Shown here piece after piece: positions 17,173 to 24,872 of a stretch of DNA of 56,943 nucleotides. Position 1 is the first letter of the stretch; every line of letters begins with the position of its first letter. Origin of the DNA: DATJIG01 sp050260515 (GTDB lineage: Bacteria > Pseudomonadota > Alphaproteobacteria > SMXQ01); NCBI GenBank assembly GCA_050260515.1, contig JBLNCI010000011.1:1-56943 (forward strand), in the 5' to 3' direction. The notes beneath the pieces are model-generated. The model saw nothing but the letters and a program-made list of their open reading frames with translations, was not told where the DNA came from and did no database searches. The translations under genes were made by a program, and so were the position numbers.

Positions 17173-18933
17173 TCACTCCTCGAGCAGGACCCGCGACGGT
17201 TCCTCGTTCAACGCCTGCTCGATCTCCCGTCGACCGCGCGTCCCCTGCTTGAGCGCGTGCTCGAGATTCTTCACGTACTGTTCCTTGCGCTTCGGCGGCA
17301 GGAACGGCTCGTTCGGATCGACCACCGCTTCGATGAGAGCCGCACCGGGCTCCGCGAGCGCCCTGTCGAGCACGGACGCGCACTCGTTCGGGTCGTCGGC
17401 CCGGTAGCCGGAAATCCCCATCGCCTCCGCGACTTTCACGAAGTCGATCGGCTGCAGGTCGCATTGATATTCAGGGTTGCCGAGGAACATCATCTGCTCC
17501 CATTTGATCTGGCCGAGCGTGTTGTTCTTCAGCACCACGATCTTGATCGGCAGCTTGTAGCGGCTAACGGTGGCCAGCTCGCCGAGCAGCATCGACAGCC
17601 CGCCATCGCCGACGAAGGCGACGACCTGCCGCCCGGGATGCGCGAGCGACGCCGCGATCGCGTACGGAATCCCGCACGCCATGGACGCCATCCCGCCGGA
17701 CACCGAGAACATCTGGTTCGCCTTCATATCCACGAATCGGGCGAGCAGGCCGGTGTTGTGTCCGGAATCCGCGGCGATGATGGCGTCGTCGGCGAGACGC
17801 TGGCCGAGCAGCCGGGCGACGCGCTGCGGCTTCATCGGAATATCGGTGCGGTCGGCCGCCCGATCGAGAAGATCCCGCCAGTCCTGCATCCGCGCCTTCG
17901 CCAGCTCGATGAAGCTGCGATCGGTCTTGGCCTTGAGCCGCTTGTTGAGCGCCTCGAGCGTCAGCCGCGCGTCGGCCGCGATCCCGACCTCGACGGGAAA
18001 CCGAAGACCGATGCGCGACGGATCGCGGTCGATCTGGACGCCACGCGCATGACCGGGCTTCGGGTAGTACTCGATGTACGGGAACGTGCTGCCGACGATC
18101 AGCAACGTATCGCATTCCTCCATCGCCTCCTGCGACGGCCGCGTGCCGAGCAGGCCGATCCCGCCGGTGGTCAGCGGATGATCGTCGGGCACGACCGCCT
18201 TCCCGAGCAGCGCCTTCACGATCGGCGCGCCGAGGCGCAACGCGGTCTCGATCAGCGCGTCGCGCGCGCCGAGCGCGCCCTGCCCCGCCAGAATCGCCAC
18301 CTTGCGGCCGGCGTTCAGGACCTCGGCGGCACGTGCGATCGACTCCTCGCTCGGTTGCAAAACGGGCTCGGCGCGGGCGAACGAGACGTGATGGGCGACG
18401 TTGCGCGGCGACGGATGTGTCGTCGACATCGGCTCTTCCTGGACATCGATCGGCATCGCGAGGTGCGCGACGCCGCGGCGGCTCAAGGCCATCCGGCAGG
18501 CAAGTCCGACCGTGTTCTCGACGTGCGCCGGTCCCATGATCCGCGCGCTGTACACGGCGACGTCCATGAACACCTTGGTGTGGTCGATGTCCTGCTGCGT
18601 GAAGGTATCGATGAGGTCATGATACGGGAGCCCGGTGATGGCCAGCACGGGAACGCGATCGGCCTTTCCGTCGTAGAGCCCGTTCAGCAGATGCACGCCG
18701 CCGGGCCCCGTGGTTGCCAGACAGCAGCCGAGTCGCCCCGTCCATTTGCCGTAGGCGACCGCCATGAACGCGGCCGACTCTTCGTGGCGCACCTGGATGA
18801 AGCGGATCTTGCGCTCGCGCTGGCGAATCGCCTCGACGATGCCGTTGATCCCGTCGCCGGGCAGCCCGAACACCGTATCGATTCCCCATGCGATCAGGCT
18901 GTCGACGAGGACCTCGGCACCCTTGGACGACAT
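17173..18933 (-). CDS. Pyruvate-oxidase-like ThDP enzyme (PoxB family)
   Basis: 586 residues from the ATG at 18933; AAGGGG lies six bases upstream, which favours it over an ATG two codons earlier. The three-domain ThDP fold is clear: N-terminal FGLPGDGINGI and RHEESAAFMA (with the catalytic glutamate), a central FAD-type domain, and the C-terminal ThDP/Mg motif GDGGLSMLLGEL...LKNNTLG. Closest in pattern to PoxB, which oxidises pyruvate to acetate and CO2 and reduces ubiquinone at the membrane. Related acetolactate-synthase-like enzymes cannot be excluded. A consensus EcfG promoter 36 bases upstream suggests stress induction. Confidence 0.8.
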   Translation of the reverse strand: MSSKGAEVLVDSLIAWGIDTVFGLPGDGINGIVEAIRQRERKIRFIQVRHEESAAFMAVAYGKWTGRLGCCLATTGPGGVHLLNGLYDGKADRVPVLAITGLPYHDLIDTFTQQDIDHTKVFMDVAVYSARIMGPAHVENTVGLACRMALSRRGVAHLAMPIDVQEEPMSTTHPSPRNVAHHVSFARAEPVLQPSEESIARAAEVLNAGRKVAILAGQGALGARDALIETALRLGAPIVKALLGKAVVPDDHPLTTGGIGLLGTRPSQEAMEECDTLLIVGSTFPYIEYYPKPGHARGVQIDRDPSRIGLRFPVEVGIAADARLTLEALNKRLKAKTDRSFIELAKARMQDWRDLLDRAADRTDIPMKPQRVARLLGQRLADDAIIAADSGHNTGLLARFVDMKANQMFSVSGGMASMACGIPYAIAASLAHPGRQVVAFVGDGGLSMLLGELATVSRYKLPIKIVVLKNNTLGQIKWEQMMFLGNPEYQCDLQPIDFVKVAEAMGISGYRADDPNECASVLDRALAEPGAALIEAVVDPNEPFLPPKRKEQYVKNLEHALKQGTRGRREIEQALNEEPSRVLLEE

Positions 18934-18968
18934 CGGCATCCCCTTCGCATGAGCGGTATTCGAGCCAA

Positions 18969-18993
18969 AACGCGGGCTCACCGCGACGGTTCC
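18969..18993 (-). promoter_or_regulatory. EcfG-type promoter of the pyruvate-oxidase-like gene
   Basis: On the minus strand GGAAC (18993-18989), 16 bases, CGTT (18972-18969): an exact consensus match. The -10 element lies 36 bases before the ATG. Confidence 0.82.
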
Positions 18994-19022
18994 CCCCGCG
19001 GTCCACTGCCAAGCTCCGCTCC

Positions 19023-19048
19023 GGAACCCCGCTCCGAGCACCTGCGTT
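19023..19048 (+). promoter_or_regulatory. EcfG-type promoter of the YciF-like gene
   Basis: GGAAC (19023-19027), 17 bases, CGTT (19045-19048): an exact consensus match, 32 bases before the ATG at 19080. Back to back with the minus-strand EcfG promoter, only 29 bases away. Confidence 0.82.
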
Positions 19049-19079
19049 CGTAAGACGCCTTCGGAAATCGGAGTCGATC

Positions 19080-19601
19080 ATGGCCAACAGCATCGCCGAG
19101 CACGCCAAATCCCTGTTCATCGTCGGCCTGCGCGACGCGCACGCCATGGAGCGGCAGGCACAGGAGTTGCTCGAACGGCAGATCGGCCGGTTGCGCCATT
19201 ATCCGCGCGTCGAGGAACGGATGCGCGCGCACCTCCACGAGACCCACGAGCAGCTCCGGCGCCTCGACGAGGCGCTCAATGCCGTCGGCGAGAGCCGATC
19301 GACGCTGAAGGACGCGGCCATGTCGGTTGCCGGCAATACGCTCGCCCTGGTGCACTCGTTCGCCGGAGACGAAGTCATCAAGAACACGCTGGCGAACTAC
19401 GCCTTCGAGCACTTCGAGATCGCGTCCTACGAATCGCTGCTGGCGATGGCGGAACCCGCCAAGCTGACGAGCTGCATCGGCCTGCTGCGGCCATCGCTCC
19501 ACGAAGAGCGCGCGATGGCCGATTGGCTCGCCGACAACATCCGCGACGTGACGTTGCGCCACCTCGAGCTCTCCGCCGAGAACATCGAGGCGTCGCGCTG
19601 A
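19080..19601 (+). CDS. YciF-like DUF892 (ferritin-like) stress protein
   Basis: 173 residues, almost wholly helical. It begins MANSIAEHAKSLFIVGLRDAHAMERQA and contains the DUF892 pattern: ExxA/ERQAQELLERQ, LHETHEQLRRLDEAL, and NYAFEHFEIASYESLLAMAE. The family has a ferritin-like four-helix bundle with a di-metal site and is induced by general stress; the function is not known. The conserved acidic/His residues (E in ERQ, H in HETHEQ, E/H in FEHFEIASYE) are kept. It is convergent with cydB, with 10 bases between stops. Confidence 0.88.
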   Translation: MANSIAEHAKSLFIVGLRDAHAMERQAQELLERQIGRLRHYPRVEERMRAHLHETHEQLRRLDEALNAVGESRSTLKDAAMSVAGNTLALVHSFAGDEVIKNTLANYAFEHFEIASYESLLAMAEPAKLTSCIGLLRPSLHEERAMADWLADNIRDVTLRHLELSAENIEASR

Positions 19602-19611
19602 CCGCTTGCGA

Positions 19612-20625
19612 TCAGTGATAGCCGATGTCGCCGCGAACCTTGCCGCGGAAGATCCAGTACGACCACGCCACGTAGACGAGGATGATCGGGAGCAGGAACA
19701 GCGTTCCGACCAGCAGGAACGCCTGCGTACTCGGCGGCGACGCCGCATCCCACAGCGTGTACTTGTGCGGCACGATCATCGGCCACAGGCTGATCGCGAT
19801 GCCGATGTAGGACATGGTGAACAGCGCGACGGCGGCGGCGAACGGCGACGCCTCGGACCGAGGATTCCCCAGCGCATGCCATTCCCAGAACGCCACGGCG
19901 AGGGTGATCAGCGGCACCGGCGACAGATAGGCGATGTCGGGCCACGCGAACCACCGATGCGCGATGTTGGCGTCCATCATCGGTGTCCAGACGCTGACGA
20001 TGCCGATCGCGATCAGCACGGCGACGAGGCAGCGGCGCCCCTGCCTCCGCGCCCATTGCTGCAGCTCGCCTTCCGTCTTGAGCACCAGCCATCCGGCGCC
20101 GAGCAGGCCGTAGCCGAACAGCAGCGCGATTCCCGTGAAGATCGAGAACGGCGACAGGAAATCGAAGGACCCGCCGCTGTAGACGCGCCCGTCGACCTCG
20201 AAGCCCTGCACGAAGGCGCCGAGGACCACGCCCTGCGCAAAGGTGGCGACGCCGGACCCGTAGCAGAAGCCGTAGTCCCAGAACGTCATGTGTCGTGCGT
20301 GGCGGTAGTGGAACTCGAACGCGACGCCGCGAAAGACGAGGGCCAGCAGCATGACGAGGATCGGGAAGTACACGGCAGGGATGATGATGGAGAAGGCGAG
20401 CGGGAATGCCGCCAGAAGCCCCACTCCCCCCAGCACGAGCCAGGTCTCGTTGCCGTCCCACACCGGCGCGATGGAGTTCATGACGACGGTGCGCGACGGT
20501 CGGTCGGGCGCAAATCCATACAGGATGCCGACGCCGAGATCGAAGCCGTCGAGCAGGACGTACAGGAAGACGCCGAGCCCGAGCACGCCCGTCCACAGCG
20601 GCACGAAGTCGAGCGTCTGGCTCAC
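19612..20625 (-). CDS. cydB: Cytochrome bd-type quinol oxidase subunit II (CioB/CydB)
   Basis: 337 residues from a GTG start at 20625 whose four-base overlap with the cydA stop (GTGA) fixes the start. The protein has 8-9 membrane helices and the usual N-terminal LDGFDLGVGILYGF motif and DGNETWLVLGG segment. It forms the second subunit of the bd oxidase, which reduces O2 with quinol in the inner membrane. No cydX-like small gene follows, as only 10 bases separate it from the convergent DUF892 gene. The end is VRGDIGYH. Confidence 0.92.
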   Translation of the reverse strand: MSQTLDFVPLWTGVLGLGVFLYVLLDGFDLGVGILYGFAPDRPSRTVVMNSIAPVWDGNETWLVLGGVGLLAAFPLAFSIIIPAVYFPILVMLLALVFRGVAFEFHYRHARHMTFWDYGFCYGSGVATFAQGVVLGAFVQGFEVDGRVYSGGSFDFLSPFSIFTGIALLFGYGLLGAGWLVLKTEGELQQWARRQGRRCLVAVLIAIGIVSVWTPMMDANIAHRWFAWPDIAYLSPVPLITLAVAFWEWHALGNPRSEASPFAAAVALFTMSYIGIAISLWPMIVPHKYTLWDAASPPSTQAFLLVGTLFLLPIILVYVAWSYWIFRGKVRGDIGYH

Positions 20626-22016
20626 GACGGCGACTCCGATCCGGGCAGCGCGGTGACGGGGCGGCTCGGGTGCCCGCTCTCGATCACCTCCTGCTGGACT
20701 CCGGGCTGTTGCGGGCCGGCGCGGACGATGCGCGCCATGAACGCGACGCCGGTCGGGAACATGATCAGGTACACGACGATGTATCCCGACAACGACAGCA
20801 GCACGTCGCCGGTCGTCAGTGAGGGCGTGACGGAATCGGCGGTCCGCATCACGCCATACACCGTCCATGGCTGGCGGCCGACCTCGGTTGTCGTCCATCC
20901 GGCGAGCACGGCGAGGAATCCCGACGGCCCCATGATCTCGCAGGCGCGCAGGAACGCGGGCGACTGGTACAGGCGGTCGCGCCTACGCAGGAACCAGCTC
21001 CACACCACGAGCGCCAACATCAGAAGTCCGATGCCGACCATGGCGCGGAACGCGAAGAAGGTGATCGCCACCGGCGGACGCTCGTCGCGCGGCCACTCCT
21101 TGAGCCCACGGACGGTTCCCTCCATCTCGTGGGTCAGGATCAGGCTTCCGAGCTTCGGCACGTCGATGGCAAATCGGTTCGTCTCGGCCTTCTCGTCGGG
21201 AATGGCGAACAGCGTCAGCGGCACGCCACTCGCGGTATTCCATCTGGCCTCGATCGCCGCCAGCTTACCGGGCTGATACTCGCGGGTGTTGAGGCCGTGG
21301 AAGTCGCCGGCGGTCATCTGCACCGGCACCATGATCGTCAGGAACCAGAGCGCCATCGACAGCATCGTCCGGCTGTCCTCGACGGCGCGCCGTCGCAACA
21401 GCAGATACGCGGCGACCCCGGCGACGACGAACGCGGTGGTGACGTAGAATCCCGACACCGTATGGACCAGCCGGTACGGGAACGACGGATTGAAGACGAT
21501 CGCCATCCAGTCGCGCGGATAGAACCGCCCGTCGACCAGCTCGTAGCCGACCGGGGTCTGCATCCAACTGTTCGTCGACAGGATCCAGAACGACGAGAAC
21601 AACGTGCCGGCGGCGACCATCAGAGCCGCGAAGAAATGCACTCCGCGCGGCACGCGGGTCCGGCCGAACAGCAGCACGCCGAGGAAGGATGCCTCGAGGA
21701 AGAAGGCGGTCAGCCCCTCATAGGCGAGCAGCGGCGAGATGACGTTCGCGGTCGCGTCGCTGAACCGGCTCCAGTTGGTGCCGAACTGGAACGGCATGAT
21801 GATCCCGGACACCACGCCCATCCCGAACGAGATCGCGAAGATCCGGATCCAGAAGTGCGAGATGCGGAGAAATACGGGCCTGCCCGTGAAGAGATGCAGG
21901 CCCTCGAGAAACGCGATGTAGGACGCGAGCCCGACCGTGAACGCCGGCAGCAGGATGTGCCACGCGACGACCCACACGAACTGAAGGCGGGACAGAAGCA
22001 GCGCGTCGAGGTCCAT
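20622..22016 (-). CDS. cydA: Cytochrome bd-type quinol oxidase subunit I, cyanide-insensitive type (CioA/CydA)
   Basis: 464 residues, shorter than the E. coli 522, because the Q-loop is short. Seen: H20 in AWHILLP (haem b595/d side ligand), the quinol loop with QPGKLAAIEARW (conserved Lys and Glu), and GRQPWTVYGVMRTAD, a pattern typical of CIO-type oxidases. It accepts electrons from ubiquinol without pumping protons and often tolerates cyanide. An EcfG-type promoter lies 90 bases upstream. No cydDC genes are nearby. Confidence 0.92.
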   Translation of the reverse strand: MDLDALLLSRLQFVWVVAWHILLPAFTVGLASYIAFLEGLHLFTGRPVFLRISHFWIRIFAISFGMGVVSGIIMPFQFGTNWSRFSDATANVISPLLAYEGLTAFFLEASFLGVLLFGRTRVPRGVHFFAALMVAAGTLFSSFWILSTNSWMQTPVGYELVDGRFYPRDWMAIVFNPSFPYRLVHTVSGFYVTTAFVVAGVAAYLLLRRRAVEDSRTMLSMALWFLTIMVPVQMTAGDFHGLNTREYQPGKLAAIEARWNTASGVPLTLFAIPDEKAETNRFAIDVPKLGSLILTHEMEGTVRGLKEWPRDERPPVAITFFAFRAMVGIGLLMLALVVWSWFLRRRDRLYQSPAFLRACEIMGPSGFLAVLAGWTTTEVGRQPWTVYGVMRTADSVTPSLTTGDVLLSLSGYIVVYLIMFPTGVAFMARIVRAGPQQPGVQQEVIESGHPSRPVTALPGSESPS

Positions 22017-22105
22017 GCCGGCGGAATCCAGCGGTCGTCCGGGGCCGCCCGTGGGCGGCGGATCCGGCGACGATTCTCCGGCGGGAAAGAGGCCGGCCCG
22101 GTGTC

Positions 22106-22131
22106 AACGCACGGCCCGCCGGTGGCGTTCC
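22106..22131 (-). promoter_or_regulatory. EcfG-type promoter of cydAB
   Basis: On the minus strand GGAAC (22131-22127), 17 bases, CGTT (22109-22106): an exact consensus match, with its -10 element about 90 bases before the cydA ATG. It falls between cydA and the AhpD-like gene. Confidence 0.72.
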
Positions 22132-22159
22132 CCTGCGCAAGCGCCCGCGCTCGACCGGG

Positions 22160-22759
22160 CTACGTGAGCTGGGGCGCGACGCCTTCGGGGAGCTGCGCGT
22201 CGAAGGCGGCCAGCAGAAGGGCGGTCGCCGCGTAATTCCCCATCAGCGACACCATGTCGACCAGCCCGCGACGGCCGAACGCCTTCAGCGCTCGGGCGAA
22301 AACCTCCGAATCGACGCGCCGACGGCCGATGAGTTGACGGCCGAGTTCGATGATCGTGGCCTCGGGCTCCGGGACTCCCGCGAGAGGCTTGCGCTGCTTG
22401 ACGACGTCGACGATATCCTGGGGAACGCCCTCTTTCAGCGCCTCCTGCTCATGCTGGAACCACTCGAATTCGCTGTCCATCTCCCGCGCGGTGACGAGGA
22501 TGACGAGCTCGCGAATGCGTCCGCTGAAGCCCGACTCGAACCGAAGATAGCGGCTTGCCGGCGCCTGCAAGGCCGACAGCTTCGGACTATGGAGACGGAT
22601 GCCGCCGGGACCGTGGAGCCCCGCCAGCGAGCCGCCCTTCGGATCCTTGTGATGGTCGAAGATCTTCCGGCCCGCCTCGTCGAGGTCCTCGCGCTTGGGC
22701 AGCGGCACACGGCACCGCGAGTCTTCGTAGATGTCGGGCGGAAGCGAATTCTTGGTCAT
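22160..22759 (-). CDS. Carboxymuconolactone decarboxylase/AhpD-like protein
   Basis: 199 residues, longer than the 120-residue core family. The core pattern is seen at SGRIRELVILVTAREMDSEFEW followed by QHEQEALKEGVP (the ExxW/H...A...G motif; segments given separately). The usual CxxC of AhpD peroxidase partners is absent, so it is closer to decarboxylase-like or unknown members. The start at 22759 is an ATG; the C-terminus is LPEGVAPQLT. It is divergent from the Bug gene at 22952, so it may belong to a small-molecule degradation pathway, but the substrate is unknown. Confidence 0.8.
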   Translation of the reverse strand: MTKNSLPPDIYEDSRCRVPLPKREDLDEAGRKIFDHHKDPKGGSLAGLHGPGGIRLHSPKLSALQAPASRYLRFESGFSGRIRELVILVTAREMDSEFEWFQHEQEALKEGVPQDIVDVVKQRKPLAGVPEPEATIIELGRQLIGRRRVDSEVFARALKAFGRRGLVDMVSLMGNYAATALLLAAFDAQLPEGVAPQLT

Positions 22760-22951
22760 CGGGATCTCTCATCCAGAGTGCGGGATTTGCGAAAGTCAGA
22801 AAGACCGACCGTCGGCGCGTCCATCATGGCGCAATCGTCGCACTTTTGAACACTGCACGGCCGCTCGCGGGCGGTTTTTTCTTGCCGTGCGCCGCGCACC
22901 TCCGAGAATACGCGCACCGGCCACCGCCGGATCCGCTTCAGGGAGAATTCC

Positions 22952-23980
22952 GTGTCGATCCAGTCTCGTCCGCGCACCGTCGTCGCCATCGCCCTCGCCG
23001 TCACCTCGCTTGTCGCCGCGCCTGCCTGGGCCGACGATTTTCTCGCCGGCAAGCAGCTCCGGATGATGGTGGCGACTCCGCCTGGCGGCGGCTACGACGC
23101 CTATGGCCGGCTATTGGCGCGCCACATCCGCGAGTACCTTCCCGGCAAGCCGGTGATCGTCGTCACCAACATGGCAGGGGCGTCGGGCATCACCGGGACG
23201 AACTGGCTGTCGGAGGTCGCTCCGAAGGACGGGACCGTCATCGGCACCTTCAACAAGTCGGAGCCGTTCTATCAGGCGATCGGCCAGAAGGGCGTGCGCT
23301 TCCGCACCCAGGACTTCGGCTGGATCGGCGCGATGAGCCAGGCGCCGGATACCGTCAACGTCTCCGATCGCGCCGGGGTCAAGACGATCGAGGACGTGAA
23401 GAAGAAAGAGGTGATCATCGGCGCCGACTCCGGCGGCACGATGACGCTGTTCCCCGCCCTGCTGAACTCGATGGTCGGCACCAAGTTCAAGATCATCACC
23501 GGATACGCGGGCAGCGCCGCGGTCTACCTCGCGATCGAGAAGGACGAGGTGCAGGGCGTCGGCTCCACGCCGTGGACGACGTGGAAAGCGACGCGCCCCG
23601 ACTGGGTCCGCACCGGCCGCATCCTTGCCCTGGTCCAGGTCGGTCTCAAGAAGGATCCCGATCTGCCGGACGTTCCCCGGCTGATCGATCTCGCCCAGAA
23701 CGAGGAGCAGCGCGTCCTGTTCACGTTCGTGAGCTCGGTCGCGGCCATCGAGCGCCCGTTCGCGGCGCCGCCGGGAGTCCCGGCCGAGGCTCTCGCAACA
23801 TGGCGCAGCGCCTTCGATCAGGCGGTCAAGGACCCGGCGCTGATCGCCGAAGCCGAGAAGATGAATCTGGATCTCGATCCGCAGGACGGCGAGACGGTCG
23901 CCAAGATCGTCCAGAGCATCATCTCGACGCCGCCCGCAATCGTGGCGCAGGTCCGCACCTTCGTCGACCAGGGGCGTTAG
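22952..23980 (+). CDS. Bug-family tripartite tricarboxylate transporter binding protein (1)
   Basis: 342 residues from a GTG at 22952 with GGGAGA upstream. A Sec signal peptide ends near AWADD. The Bug pattern is clear: TPPGGGYDAYGRLLARHI, LPGKPVIVVTNMAGASG and APKDGTVIG, with the C-terminal domain motif ERPFAAPPGVP. Bug proteins bind small carboxylates or amides in the periplasm and hand them to TctAB permeases; no permease gene adjoins this one. Its stop overlaps the convergent hydrolase stop by four bases. Ligand unknown. Confidence 0.9.
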   Translation: MSIQSRPRTVVAIALAVTSLVAAPAWADDFLAGKQLRMMVATPPGGGYDAYGRLLARHIREYLPGKPVIVVTNMAGASGITGTNWLSEVAPKDGTVIGTFNKSEPFYQAIGQKGVRFRTQDFGWIGAMSQAPDTVNVSDRAGVKTIEDVKKKEVIIGADSGGTMTLFPALLNSMVGTKFKIITGYAGSAAVYLAIEKDEVQGVGSTPWTTWKATRPDWVRTGRILALVQVGLKKDPDLPDVPRLIDLAQNEEQRVLFTFVSSVAAIERPFAAPPGVPAEALATWRSAFDQAVKDPALIAEAEKMNLDLDPQDGETVAKIVQSIISTPPAIVAQVRTFVDQGR

Positions 23981-24789
23981 AGCGCGGCCTTCTCGACCGT
24001 TCCGCCGTACGGCCGCCACGCGCCGTCGCCGAGGCGCAGGCGGTCGAGGATCACGCGCCACGCCTCGAAGTTGCGCGCCATCGTGGTGTGCGCGCCGGGA
24101 ACCTCGACATTCTCACGGCGCGGGCCAGGCACTTCGAGCGAGCTTTCCCACGCGATGATGCCGTCGCTGCGCGTGTAGATGGCCGTGACCGGGACGCTTG
24201 CCGGCGGCGGCTCGTTCAGGCGCGCTTCGAACGCCACGGCGTCGTCGCTGTGGAAAATCGACAGGATATCGTAGAGCGGCACAAGCAGGCTCGCGGTCGG
24301 CTTGTGAATCGGCCCGGAGAGGACGATGACCTGCCGCACCGCGTCGGGGCGCAGCTTCGCGAGTTCGCGCGCCATCACACCGCCGAGGCTGTGACCGATC
24401 AACGTGACCTTGGCGCCGCGATTCTCGGCCCGCACTTCGTCGAGGCGCCGCGCCATTCCCTCGAGCGTCAGCGCGGTGGGTCCGATGTTGGCGCCAAGCC
24501 CCCAGCCGGACACTGCGTATCCCTTGCCCGCAAGGAAATCGCGGAGCGGCTCGGTCTCCCAGTCGCCGGCAAGAAAGGCGGGGAACACGAGCACCGGACG
24601 GCCGTCCCCGGGGCGCGCCTCACCGAGGTCGCGCGGTATCTCGCGGGTGCGGGGCGCGAGTGCCGCCTGCGCTTCTCCGAGCAGCGACATCCACGACGGA
24701 AGCTGCGGGTCCTCGGCTTTCGGCTCGGCCGATGCTGCCGCGGCGCCCCAGAGCACCGCGATGACGACCGTCGCAGCGACGAGTTTCAT
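23977..24789 (-). CDS. Exported alpha/beta-hydrolase
   Basis: 270 residues from the ATG at 24789; a Sec signal peptide (MKLVAATVVIAVLWGAAAAS) is visible. The nucleophile elbow is GHSLGG in VTLIGHSLGG, the acid is probably in YTRSDGIIAWE, and the catalytic His in VPGAHTTMARN. This gives a standard lipase/esterase-like triad. The rest, such as PVLVFPAFLAGD near the oxyanion hole, fits the alpha/beta-hydrolase fold. GAGG lies upstream of the start. Substrate not evident. It stands alone, convergent with the Bug gene. Confidence 0.82.
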   Translation of the reverse strand: MKLVAATVVIAVLWGAAAASAEPKAEDPQLPSWMSLLGEAQAALAPRTREIPRDLGEARPGDGRPVLVFPAFLAGDWETEPLRDFLAGKGYAVSGWGLGANIGPTALTLEGMARRLDEVRAENRGAKVTLIGHSLGGVMARELAKLRPDAVRQVIVLSGPIHKPTASLLVPLYDILSIFHSDDAVAFEARLNEPPPASVPVTAIYTRSDGIIAWESSLEVPGPRRENVEVPGAHTTMARNFEAWRVILDRLRLGDGAWRPYGGTVEKAAL

Positions 24790-24872
24790 GGCTGGCGCCT
24801 CACCTCGGGAGTTCGCCCTCATTACAGAGCGCGGGCAACCGCTTGTCGAGAGCCGCGCGCGGCCGAGGCTCG

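Noticed and set aside
19602..19611. CydX-like small gene after cydB
   Set aside because: Only 10 bases separate the stops of cydB and the DUF892 gene, leaving no room.
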